DNA of 17,735 nucleotides from Clostridioides sp. (GCA_031272305.1 JAISUA010000271.1:1-17735); one strand, 5' to 3'. Positions 1-6,341 are shown, numbered from the stretch's first letter. Notes: generated by a model not told the origin, from the letters alone. Made by a program: numbers and translations.

Positions 1-51
1 TAAATTTTTATTATTATTTTTGGTTTTGTTATTATTTACAGATTTTTTCAT
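1..51 (-). CDS. Probable N-terminus of a divergent gene, partial, function unknown
   Basis: Reading the minus strand, an ATG at 51-49 opens 17 codons without a stop to the window edge: MKKSVNNNKTKNNNKNL. An AAAAGGGGA Shine-Dalgarno-like stretch (69-61) lies 9 nt upstream of the ATG, which is the main reason to take it as a real start. The peptide is rich in Lys and Asn and has no recognisable domain. No confident promoter is visible for it. The gene would be divergent from the ribosomal protein operon. With only 17 codons in AT-rich DNA this may be chance. Confidence 0.4.
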   Translation of the reverse strand, partial: MKKSVNNNKTKNNNKNL

Positions 52-276
52 ATGTTGTTTTCCCCTTTTAAATTATATAATACATTAATCAATCAAAAAT
101 TCTACAATATTGCAAAAATATTATATCAAAAAAATATTAAAAATATATAGAAAATAAGTATAATTTATATTGATTTAGAACAAAATTTTAATGAGCGAAA
201 AAATAACAGCAGTTCATTTTGTTATTGTAATTTAGGTATTTGTAGTTAGATTCCATTTTAGAATGAACCGTGACCG

Positions 277-303
277 AAAAAATATAAAAAAACTTAAAAA
301 AAA
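277..303 (+). promoter_or_regulatory. Phased A-tracts, possible UP element
   Basis: Three runs of A (A6 at 277-282, A7 at 286-292, A8 at 296-303) have centres about 9.5 to 10.5 bp apart, which is helical phasing. They end 2 bp before the candidate -35 hexamer. Such A-tracts are known to bend DNA and to act as UP elements contacted by the RNA polymerase alpha C-terminal domain at strong promoters. The function here is inferred from position. Confidence 0.45.
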
Positions 304-305
304 GC

Positions 306-334
306 TTGCAATATGATTAGTAATCATTTAAAAT
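306..334 (+). promoter_or_regulatory. Candidate sigma-A promoter of the S10 operon
   Basis: TTGCAA (306-311, 4/6 match to TTGACA), a 17-bp spacer and TAAAAT (329-334, 5/6 match to TATAAT) lie directly downstream of phased A-tracts. The predicted start is near the GG at 340-341, giving a leader of about 170 nt before rpsJ. The alternative TATAAT at 334-339 would lie 22 bp from TTGCAA, too far for a standard promoter. A 15-bp palindrome (313-327) occupies almost the whole spacer. Confidence 0.5.
313..327. repeat. 15-bp palindrome in the promoter spacer (operator-like)
   Basis: ATGATTA-G-TAATCAT is a perfect 7-1-7 inverted repeat located inside the 17-bp spacer between the candidate -35 and -10. 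The half-site spacing resembles binding sites of dimeric repressors. I do not recognise the sequence as a defined Fur, Zur, PerR or CodY box. Confidence 0.45.
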
Positions 335-510
335 ATAATGGTATGCGAAAAAGAGACGAAAAAACGAATAATGTTATCGCAAGTTAAGCAAAAAATAAAT
401 ATTTTTCAAAACACGCCCGGAAGAGTTTGTCGGTATAAATTGATGATACACTAGGAACAGTTTATCGGGAAAATATTTTGGCTTAAAAATATAAAAAGGA
501 GGGAAATTCA

Positions 511-822
511 ATGGCTAAGAATGAAAAAATAAGAATAAAATTAAAATCTTATGATCATAAGTTACTTGATTTTTCAGCTACAAAAATAGTTGATACTGCT
601 AAAAAATCAGGATCAGAGGTTTCAGGACCAGTTCCTCTACCTACAGAAAAACAAGTTGTAACTATACTTAGAGCTGTACACAAATACAAAGATTCTAGGG
701 AACAATTTGAAATAAGAACACATAAGAGATTAATTGACATCGCTAATCCAACACCTAAAACAGTTGATTCTCTAATGAGATTAGACTTACCAGCAGGTGT
801 AGATATAGAAATTAAACTTTAA
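511..822 (+). CDS. rpsJ: 30S ribosomal protein S10 (uS10)
   Basis: S10 is a head protein of the 30S subunit. As NusE, the same protein joins the NusB antitermination complex. The 103-aa product has the usual length and carries the family signature IRIKLKSYDHKLLD at residues 8-21, the conserved HKRLIDI near residue 70, and the C-terminal LPAGVDIEIKL. The ATG follows an AAGGAGG Shine-Dalgarno. It is the first gene of the cluster. It is followed by an unusually long and structured 106-bp spacer before rplC. Confidence 0.98.
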   Translation: MAKNEKIRIKLKSYDHKLLDFSATKIVDTAKKSGSEVSGPVPLPTEKQVVTILRAVHKYKDSREQFEIRTHKRLIDIANPTPKTVDSLMRLDLPAGVDIEIKL

Positions 823-840
823 TTTTAAAAGTTTAAAGGA

Positions 841-896
841 CTAAGATATTATCCTATAAGGTAATACTTAGAATGATTATTGCAAAAGCAGTAATC
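841..896 (+). promoter_or_regulatory. Two stacked RNA hairpins between rpsJ and rplC
   Basis: Hairpin 1 (841-871) pairs 841-845, 847-851 and 853-854 with 867-871, 862-866 and 860-861: 12 bp in all, with single-base bulges at 846 and 852 and a TATAA loop. Hairpin 2 (875-896) pairs GATTATTGC with GCAGTAATC: 9 bp with one G-U and an AAAA loop. Neither is followed by a U-tract, so these are not ordinary terminators. They end about 20 nt before the rplC Shine-Dalgarno. A processing site or a protein-binding site is possible; the role is not shown by the sequence. Confidence 0.6.
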
Positions 897-928
897 CGCT
901 GTAAGATATAAATATAGGAGGTTCTGAT

Positions 929-1558
929 ATGAAAGGAATATTAGGAAAAAAAATAGGTATGACTCAAATATTCACAGAAAGTGGAACAGTTGTACCAGTA
1001 ACTGCAGTTGAAGCAGGTCCTGTAGTTGTTACTCAAGTAAAAACAGTTGACAACGATGGATACAATGCTATCCAAATAGGTTTTGTAGATGCAAAAGAAA
1101 AAAGTTTAAACAAACCTCAAAAAGGACATCTAGCTAAAGCTAATACTTTGAAAAAACATCTTAAAGAATTCAGAGTAGAAAATGTTGAAGATTTTACATT
1201 AGGTCAAGAAATCAAAGTTGATTTATTTGAAGCTGGATTAAAAGTTGACGTAAGTGGAATATCAAAAGGGAAAGGATTCCAAGGACCAATCAAAAGACAT
1301 GGTCAAAGTAGAGGACCAGAAGCACATGGTTCTAGATACCATAGAAGACCAGGTTCAATGGGTGCTTGTTCTTATCCAGGTAGAGTTTTCAAAAACAAAA
1401 AACTTGCAGGTCACATGGGTAGCGTAAAAGTTACTATCCAAAACTTAGAACTTGTAAGAGTTGATGCTGACAATAACGTAATCCTTATAAAAGGTGCGAT
1501 ACCAGGACCTAAAGGTTCTATAGTTACTATAAGAGAAGCTGTAAAGGGTCAAAATTAA
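929..1558 (+). CDS. rplC: 50S ribosomal protein L3 (uL3)
   Basis: L3 is a primary 23S rRNA-binding protein that nucleates 50S assembly; its long loop reaches toward the peptidyl transferase centre. The 209-aa product begins MKGILGKKIGMTQIF and carries the diagnostic central loop with KGKGFQG at residues 113-119, followed by RHGQSRGPEAHGS and GHMG at 161-164. Length is normal. The ATG follows AGGAGG at a good distance. The two hairpins just upstream could modulate its translation or mark an mRNA processing point. The next gene, rplD, begins 28 bp downstream. Confidence 0.98.
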   Translation: MKGILGKKIGMTQIFTESGTVVPVTAVEAGPVVVTQVKTVDNDGYNAIQIGFVDAKEKSLNKPQKGHLAKANTLKKHLKEFRVENVEDFTLGQEIKVDLFEAGLKVDVSGISKGKGFQGPIKRHGQSRGPEAHGSRYHRRPGSMGACSYPGRVFKNKKLAGHMGSVKVTIQNLELVRVDADNNVILIKGAIPGPKGSIVTIREAVKGQN

Positions 1559-1586
1559 TATATAAATTGAGAAAGGAGGAGTTTAA

Positions 1587-2210
1587 ATGCCAAAATTAAA
1601 CGTGCTAAATGTTCAAGGTGAAGTTGTTTCTGAAATGGAATTAGCAGATTCAATATTCGGAGTAGAAGTAAATGAACATGTATTATATGAAGTAGTTAAA
1701 AACCAATTAGCAAATAAAAGACAAGGTACTCAATCTGCTAAAACTAGATCTGAAGTAAGAGGCGGAGGTAAAAAACCTTGGAGACAAAAAGGAACTGGTA
1801 GAGCTAGACAAGGTTCTACAAGATCTGTACAATGGGTAGGTGGTGGAGTTGCATTCGCACCAAAACCAAGAAGCTACAAATACACATTACCTAAAAAAGT
1901 TAGAAGATTAGGTATGAAATGTGCTTTGACTTCTAAAGTTCAAAACAACGAAATGATTATAATAGATAATTTTAATCTTGAAGCTCCGAAAACAAAGGAA
2001 TTTGTCAAGATATTAAAAAATATAAATGCAAACAAAAAAGCTTTAATAGTTACAGCAGGTGTAGATGATGTAGTTAGAAAATCTGCTAGAAATATTGAAG
2101 GAGTACAAACAAGTTTAGTAAATACACTTAATGTTTACGATATATTAAAATATGATTCATTTGTAATAACTGCTGATGCAGTTAAAAAAGTGGAGGAGGT
2201 GTACGCATAA
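1587..2210 (+). CDS. rplD: 50S ribosomal protein L4 (uL4)
   Basis: L4 binds 23S rRNA domain I and lines the nascent-peptide exit tunnel. The 207-aa product has the conserved tunnel loop at residues 58-77 (RGGGKKPWRQKGTGRARQGS), the region where macrolide-resistance changes are known in other bacteria. In Escherichia coli L4 represses its own S10 operon; no homologous L4 leader is recognisable upstream of rpsJ here. The stop codon overlaps the rplW start by one base (TAATG), suggesting translational coupling. Confidence 0.98.
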   Translation: MPKLNVLNVQGEVVSEMELADSIFGVEVNEHVLYEVVKNQLANKRQGTQSAKTRSEVRGGGKKPWRQKGTGRARQGSTRSVQWVGGGVAFAPKPRSYKYTLPKKVRRLGMKCALTSKVQNNEMIIIDNFNLEAPKTKEFVKILKNINANKKALIVTAGVDDVVRKSARNIEGVQTSLVNTLNVYDILKYDSFVITADAVKKVEEVYA

Positions 2211-2500
2211 TGACTAATCCACACGATATAATAATAAGACCTATAGTTACTGAAAAAAGTATGGAAGATATGGGTGAAAAGAAATACACTTTCGTAGTGG
2301 CGAAAACTGCTAACAAAATAGAAATAAAATATGCAGTTGAAAAAGTATTCGGTGTAAAAGTTGATAAAGTCAACACATTAAATTACGATGGTAAATTAAA
2401 AAGAATGGGTAGAACTCAAGGAAGAACATCTAGCTACAAAAAAGCAATAGTTAAATTAGCTGCTGACAGTAAAGAAATTGAGTTTTTCCAAGGAATGTAA
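2210..2500 (+). CDS. rplW: 50S ribosomal protein L23 (uL23)
   Basis: L23 sits at the tunnel exit and is the docking site for trigger factor and the signal recognition particle. The 96-aa product has the family opening (I)IIRPIVTEKSM at about residues 7-18 and the KVFGVKVDKVNTLN core. Its ATG shares a base with the rplD stop, and its Shine-Dalgarno (GGAGGAGGT, about 2192-2200) lies inside the end of rplD, so the two are probably co-translated. Length is normal. Confidence 0.97.
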   Translation: MTNPHDIIIRPIVTEKSMEDMGEKKYTFVVAKTANKIEIKYAVEKVFGVKVDKVNTLNYDGKLKRMGRTQGRTSSYKKAIVKLAADSKEIEFFQGM

Positions 2501-2539
2501 TAGAAAAGTGATTTAAGTCAAAAGAAGGAGGGTAAATAG

Positions 2540-3370
2540 ATGGCTATTAAAAAATTCAGACCAACTTCTCCTGCCCTTAGACAAATGACAGTATTTATTT
2601 CTGATGAGATAACAACTAATAAACCTGAAAGATCTCTTTTAGTTAGTTTAAAGAAAAATTCAGGAAGAAACTCTCAAGGTAGAATAACTGTTCGTCATAG
2701 AGGTGGAGGACAAAAGAGAAAATATAGAATAATAGATTTTAAAAGAAATAAAGATGGAATTCCAGCTAAAGTAGCTACTATAGAATATGATCCAAACAGA
2801 ACTGCTAACATAGCACTTCTAAATTATGTAGATGGTGAAAAAAGATATATACTTGCTCCAGTAGGTCTAAAAGTTGGAGATACAGTATTATCAGGACCAG
2901 AAGCAGATATCAAACCAGGTAACTGTTTAGCATTAAGAGATCTTCCAGTTGGTACAGTAGTACACAATGTTGAGTTAAAACCAGGTAAAGGTGCTCAATT
3001 AGTAAGATCAGCAGGAGCTTCTGCTCAATTTATGGCAAAAGAATCAAACAAAGCACTTCTTAGATTACCATCAGGTGAAATGAGATATGTAAGCGTTGAT
3101 TGTAAAGCTACAGTTGGACAAGTAGGAAATGTTGAATTAGGAAATGTTGTAATAGGTAAAGCTGGTAGAAAAAGACATATGGGTATCAGACCTACAGTAA
3201 GAGGATCTGTAATGAATCCAAATGACCATCCACACGGTGGTGGGGAAGGTAGAGCACCAATAGGTAGACCATCTCCAGTAACTCCATGGGGTAAACCTGC
3301 TCTTGGATACAAAACTAGAAAGAAAAATAAAGCTTCTAATAAGTTAATAGTATCAAGAAGAACTAAATAG
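2540..3370 (+). CDS. rplB: 50S ribosomal protein L2 (uL2)
   Basis: L2 is one of the most conserved 23S-binding proteins and is needed for subunit joining and peptidyl transferase activity. The 276-aa product has GRITVRHRGGGQKRKYR near residue 50 and the invariant C-terminal HPHGGGEGR at residues 230-238, which includes the histidines implicated near the catalytic centre. It ends with the basic tail SRRTK. An AAGGAGGG Shine-Dalgarno precedes the ATG. Nothing is unusual in length or sequence. Confidence 0.98.
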   Translation: MAIKKFRPTSPALRQMTVFISDEITTNKPERSLLVSLKKNSGRNSQGRITVRHRGGGQKRKYRIIDFKRNKDGIPAKVATIEYDPNRTANIALLNYVDGEKRYILAPVGLKVGDTVLSGPEADIKPGNCLALRDLPVGTVVHNVELKPGKGAQLVRSAGASAQFMAKESNKALLRLPSGEMRYVSVDCKATVGQVGNVELGNVVIGKAGRKRHMGIRPTVRGSVMNPNDHPHGGGEGRAPIGRPSPVTPWGKPALGYKTRKKNKASNKLIVSRRTK

Positions 3371-3410
3371 TAAAAAAATAAATTAAACTTTTCTGGAAGG
3401 AGGAGGTTAA

Positions 3411-3692
3411 ATGTCAAGATCAACTAAAAAAGGACCTTTTGTCCATGCAGGACTTTTAAAGAAAATCGAAGCTATGAACAAGGCTGGAAACAAAGAAGTT
3501 ATTAAGACTTGGTCAAGATCTTCAACAATATTCCCTCAAATGGTTGAACATACTATAGCTGTTCATGACGGAAGAAAACATGTTCCAGTTTATATCACTG
3601 AAGACATGGTTGGACATAAATTAGGTGAATTCGTTCCTACAAGAACATTTAGAGGACACAAAGACGACGAAAAATCAAGCAAGAGAAAATAA
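3411..3692 (+). CDS. rpsS: 30S ribosomal protein S19 (uS19)
   Basis: S19 binds the 3' domain of 16S rRNA with S13 in the 30S head, near the A-site tRNA. The 93-aa product begins MSRSTKKGPFVHAGLL and contains the family signature region with HNGR-like DGRKHVPVYITEDMVGHKLGEF, then the C-terminal TRTFRGHK. The start follows GGAAGGAGGAGG. It is in the invariant order rplB-rpsS-rplV. Confidence 0.98.
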   Translation: MSRSTKKGPFVHAGLLKKIEAMNKAGNKEVIKTWSRSSTIFPQMVEHTIAVHDGRKHVPVYITEDMVGHKLGEFVPTRTFRGHKDDEKSSKRK

Positions 3693-3724
3693 TGAAAGTT
3701 ATACTATGAAAGGAGGATTTCAAA

Positions 3725-4093
3725 ATGGCTAACAAACAATTAGTGGAAGAAACTACAGAAGCGAGAGCTATCGCTAAATACGTTCGTGTTACAGCTAGAA
3801 AAGCTGGAGAAGTATGCGACCTTGTAAGAGGAAAAGACGTAAATGAAGCTCTAGCAATACTTAAGTACACTCCAAGAAAAGCTGCTGAAATAATCGCTAA
3901 AGTTGTAAAATCAGCAAAAGCAAATGCTGAAAATAATCATGAAATGGATGCAGATAATTTATATATAGCATCAATAGTTGCAAATCAAGGGCCAACTATG
4001 AAAAGATTTATGCCAAGAGCACAAGGACGTGCAACTACAATAAGAAAAAGAACTTCTCACATTGAGGTAGTTGTTAAAGAAAAACAAAAATAA
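3725..4093 (+). CDS. rplV: 50S ribosomal protein L22 (uL22)
   Basis: L22 contacts all 23S rRNA domains and extends a beta-hairpin into the exit tunnel. The 122-aa product has ARAIAKYVRVTARKAGEVCDL near the N-terminus and the tunnel hairpin around residues 86-102 (ANQGPTMKRFMPRAQGR), where macrolide-resistance changes map in other species. The first 12 residues (MANKQLVEETTE) form a short extra N-terminal segment compared with many homologues. An AAAGGAGG Shine-Dalgarno precedes the ATG. Confidence 0.97.
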   Translation: MANKQLVEETTEARAIAKYVRVTARKAGEVCDLVRGKDVNEALAILKYTPRKAAEIIAKVVKSAKANAENNHEMDADNLYIASIVANQGPTMKRFMPRAQGRATTIRKRTSHIEVVVKEKQK

Positions 4094-4113
4094 GTAGATA
4101 GGAGGGTAACTTA

Positions 4114-4956
4114 ATGGGTCAAAAGGTTAATCCACACGGGCTAAGAGTCGGTGTAATTAAAGATTGGGATTCAAGATGGTTTACTTCTGATAAAAAAGAG
4201 TTCGGAAAATTATTATTAGAAGATAATCAAATCCGTAAATTTTTAAAGAAAAAATTATACTCATCAGGAGTTGCAAAAATTGAAATAGAAAGATCAGCTA
4301 ACAAAGTGAAATTAGATTTACATGTAGCTAAACCAGGTGTTGTAATAGGTAAAGCAGGTGCAGGTATAGAAGCACTTAAAGTTGAACTTGAAAAAATGAC
4401 TGGAAAAACAGTTATAGTAAATATTATAGAAGTTAAACATATCGATAAAAACGCTCAATTAGTTGCAGAAAATGTTGCATTAGCGATCGAAAGAAGGGTT
4501 GCTTTTAGACGTGCAATGAAACAAGCTATGCAAAGAGCTATGAAATCAGGAGCTAAAGGTATCAAAATAGCTACATCTGGTAGAGTTGGTGGAGCTGAAA
4601 TGGCTAGAACTGAAGGATACAGCGAAGGAAATGTTCCTCTTCATACTTTAAGAGCAGATATAGATTATGGTTTTGCTGAAGCTAATACAACTTATGGTAA
4701 AATAGGTGTAAAAGTTTGGATATGCAATGGAGAAATACTTCCAAGTAAAGAAGGATTCTCAACTGGAACAAGAGAAGATAGAAAAGATAACAGAAGAGAC
4801 AGAAAAGATAAGAGAAACAACGACAGAAGAGGTAAAGATAGAAGAGGAACTGGAAGAGGAAACGACAACAGAGGAAATAGATCTGGTGGAAGAAATCAAG
4901 GAAATAGACCTCAAGGATCAAGACCTCAACAAAGAACTGAAAAAAAAGGTAACTAA
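4114..4956 (+). CDS. rpsC: 30S ribosomal protein S3 (uS3) with long Arg/Gly/Asn-rich C-terminal tail
   Basis: S3 forms part of the mRNA entry channel and helicase of the 30S subunit. Residues 1-210 are a standard S3: MGQKVNPHGLRVG opening, KH type II domain with the GKAG loop at 79-82, and the C-terminal domain with SGRVGGAEMARTEGYSEG at about 155-172 and the GKIGVKVWI strand near 195. The usual protein stops near residue 215-225. Here it continues as a 70-residue low-complexity tail (211-280) of Arg, Asp, Asn, Gly and Lys, first RDRKD-like and then RGN/QG-like. The tail is in frame and ends at a proper stop, so this is an extension rather than a frameshift. Confidence 0.97.
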   Translation: MGQKVNPHGLRVGVIKDWDSRWFTSDKKEFGKLLLEDNQIRKFLKKKLYSSGVAKIEIERSANKVKLDLHVAKPGVVIGKAGAGIEALKVELEKMTGKTVIVNIIEVKHIDKNAQLVAENVALAIERRVAFRRAMKQAMQRAMKSGAKGIKIATSGRVGGAEMARTEGYSEGNVPLHTLRADIDYGFAEANTTYGKIGVKVWICNGEILPSKEGFSTGTREDRKDNRRDRKDKRNNDRRGKDRRGTGRGNDNRGNRSGGRNQGNRPQGSRPQQRTEKKGN

Positions 4957-4990
4957 TCGTTAAAGTTCAAGGAAGGAGGAATAAATACTC

Positions 4991-5422
4991 ATGTTAATGC
5001 CAAAAAGAGTAAAACGTCGTAGAGTTCATAGAGGAAGTTTGGCTGGGAAAGCTCAAAAAGGTAATACTGTTACTTACGGAGAGTACGGACTAGTTGCATT
5101 AGAATCTTCTTGGATAACTTCTAATCAAATAGAAGCAGCCAGAATAGCTATGACTAGATATATAAAAAGAGGGGGAAAGGTTTGGATAAAGATATTCCCT
5201 CACAAACCAATTACAAGAAAACCTGCTGAAACTCGTATGGGTGCTGGTAAAGGTTCACCAGAATACTGGGTAGCAGTAGTTAAGCCAGGTAGAGTTATGT
5301 TCGAACTTGCAGGAGTACCTGAAGATAAAGCAAGAGAAGCAATGAGACTTGCAGCACATAAATTACCTATCAAATGTAAATTTGCTAAAAAAGAAGATTT
5401 AGAAATAAAGGGTGGTGAATAG
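4991..5422 (+). CDS. rplP: 50S ribosomal protein L16 (uL16)
   Basis: L16 organises the A-site tRNA elbow region and is a late-assembling 50S protein. The 143-aa product begins MLMPKRVKRRRVHRGS and has the conserved RYIKRGGKVWIKIFPHKPITRKPAETRMGAGKG stretch in the middle. The first ATG is chosen over the one two codons later because GGAAGGAGGA lies at normal distance and MLxPKRV is the usual N-terminus. The end of the gene carries the Shine-Dalgarno of rpmC, whose ATG begins two bases after this stop. Confidence 0.98.
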   Translation: MLMPKRVKRRRVHRGSLAGKAQKGNTVTYGEYGLVALESSWITSNQIEAARIAMTRYIKRGGKVWIKIFPHKPITRKPAETRMGAGKGSPEYWVAVVKPGRVMFELAGVPEDKAREAMRLAAHKLPIKCKFAKKEDLEIKGGE

Positions 5423-5423
5423 G

Positions 5424-5627
5424 ATGAAAGCTAAAGAACTAAGAAATTTAACAAATGAAGAGCTTACGAATAAATTAGATGATTTCAAAAGCGAACTTTT
5501 TAGCTTGAGATTCCAATTAGCTACTGGTCAATTAGAAAACACAGCTAGAATAAAGTTTGTGAAAAAAGATATTGCGAAAGTTAAGACAGTTCTTGCTGAA
5601 AGAAAGTTAAACGAAACTAGAGCTTAA
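5424..5627 (+). CDS. rpmC: 50S ribosomal protein L29 (uL29)
   Basis: L29 is a small two-helix protein beside L23 at the tunnel exit. From the ATG at 5424 the product is 67 aa, MKAKELRNLTNEELTNKL, with the conserved LFSLRFQLATGQLENTARI core. In-frame GTG codons at 5412 and 5415 would add four residues, but they overlap the rplP end and the GGTGG Shine-Dalgarno, so the ATG is preferred. The gap to rplP is a single base, implying coupled translation. Confidence 0.96.
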   Translation: MKAKELRNLTNEELTNKLDDFKSELFSLRFQLATGQLENTARIKFVKKDIAKVKTVLAERKLNETRA

Positions 5628-5649
5628 TTTGGGAAGGAGGCTTTTAAAC

Positions 5650-5904
5650 GTGGAAAGAAATAGAAGAAAAGTCAGAGTTGGCCGTGTGGTTAGCGATAAA
5701 ATGGATAAAACAATAGTTGTTGCTGTTGAAGAATTTGTACGTCACCCAATCTACAACAAACGTGTTAAAAGAACTAAAAAGTTCAAAGCACATGACGAAC
5801 AAAACATCTGCAACATTGGAGATAGAGTAAGAATAATGGAAACTAGACCTTTATCAAAGGATAAGAGATTCAGACTAGTTGATATTATAGAAAAAGTAAA
5901 ATAA
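5650..5904 (+). CDS. rpsQ: 30S ribosomal protein S17 (uS17)
   Basis: S17 is an OB-fold primary 16S rRNA-binding protein in the 30S body. From the GTG at 5650 the product is 84 aa, MERNRRKVRVGRVVSDKMDKTIVV, with the signature GDRVRIMETRPLSKDKRFR at the C-terminal side. The GGAAGGAGG Shine-Dalgarno (5632-5640) fits this GTG. The upstream in-frame TTG at 5629 would translate the Shine-Dalgarno itself and is rejected. A GC-rich palindrome follows the gene. Confidence 0.96.
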   Translation: MERNRRKVRVGRVVSDKMDKTIVVAVEEFVRHPIYNKRVKRTKKFKAHDEQNICNIGDRVRIMETRPLSKDKRFRLVDIIEKVK

Positions 5905-5913
5905 TAGAATTGG

Positions 5914-5925
5914 CCGGTTAACCGG
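5914..5925. repeat. GC-rich 12-bp perfect palindrome between rpsQ and rplN
   Basis: CCGGTTAACCGG is self-complementary and lies in the 49-bp spacer, 10 bp after the rpsQ stop. Eight of its twelve bases are G or C in a strongly AT-rich surrounding. As RNA it could form only a 4-bp stem with a UUAA loop, with no U-tract. As DNA it is a possible symmetric binding site. Function unknown. Confidence 0.5.
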
Positions 5926-5953
5926 GAAGTCTGAAAAAAAGGAGGAATCTAGC

Positions 5954-6322
5954 ATGATACAACAAGAAACACGTCTAAAAGTAGCTGATAATTCAGGTGC
6001 TAAAGAATTGTTATGTATAAGAGTTCTAGGCGGAACTAAAAGAAAATATGCAAGTATAGGCGATATTATAATTGCAACAGTAAAAAGTGCAACACCAGGC
6101 GGAGTTGTTAAAAAAGGTAAAGTTGTTAAAGCTGTTGTAGTAAGAACTAAAAAAGACGTAAGACGTAGTGATGGTAGCTACATTTCATTCGATGAAAATG
6201 CTGCTGTAATTATAAAAGATGACAAAACTCCGGTAGGGACTCGTATTTTCGGGCCTGTAGCCAGAGAGTTAAGAGATAATGAATTTATGAAAATAGTGTC
6301 TCTTGCTCCAGAAGTACTATAA
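5954..6322 (+). CDS. rplN: 50S ribosomal protein L14 (uL14)
   Basis: L14 lies at the subunit interface and forms bridges with 16S rRNA; it also binds the silencing factor RsfS in bacteria. The 122-aa product begins MIQQETRLKVADNSGAKEL and has the conserved RSDGSYISFDENAAVIIKDDKTPVGTRIFGPVARELR block. Length is standard. AAAGGAGG precedes the ATG. It is the first gene of the classical spc cluster but is only 49 bp after rpsQ, with no visible terminator between, so read-through from the S10 part is expected. Confidence 0.98.
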   Translation: MIQQETRLKVADNSGAKELLCIRVLGGTKRKYASIGDIIIATVKSATPGGVVKKGKVVKAVVVRTKKDVRRSDGSYISFDENAAVIIKDDKTPVGTRIFGPVARELRDNEFMKIVSLAPEVL

Positions 6323-6341
6323 TTAAGGAGGAAAAGCGACA

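Larger units (their letters stand above)
52..510. other. Non-coding region upstream of the S10 operon
   Basis: This is 459 bp without a credible gene. It is extremely AT-rich up to about 340. The part that can be interpreted is the promoter at 306-334 and the leader from about 341. Upstream of it, a 7-bp inverted repeat plus a G-U pair (202-208 with 220-226) and a competing 10-bp imperfect stem (212-221 with 259-268) could form. Both lie upstream of the favoured promoter, so they would be transcribed only if an earlier promoter exists. A TATAAT at 159-164 has no convincing -35. No tuf or fusA gene adjoins rpsJ here. Confidence 0.6.

Noticed and set aside
334..339. TATAAT as the -10 of the S10 promoter
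   Set aside because: Its distance from TTGCAA is 22 bp and there is no TG extension. TAAAAT at 329-334 gives the proper 17-bp spacing.
343..387. 14-codon reading frame in the rpsJ leader (MRKRDEKTNNVIAS)
   Set aside because: The ATG would be only about 2 nt from the predicted transcript start and has no Shine-Dalgarno. It has the look of a chance frame.
3025..3423. 132-codon minus-strand frame opposite rplB
   Set aside because: It lies wholly antisense to the conserved rplB C-terminus and the rpsS start and shows no domain. It is a codon-bias shadow.
4727..4963. 78-codon Glu/Lys-rich frame overlapping the S3 tail in another plus frame
   Set aside because: It is the shifted reading of the AGA/GAA-rich low-complexity tail of rpsC, with no Shine-Dalgarno of its own. 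Its charge pattern follows from purine repeats.
5629..5649. TTG start for rpsQ within the Shine-Dalgarno
   Set aside because: It would translate the ribosome-binding site itself. The GTG at 5650 gives the standard 84-aa S17.
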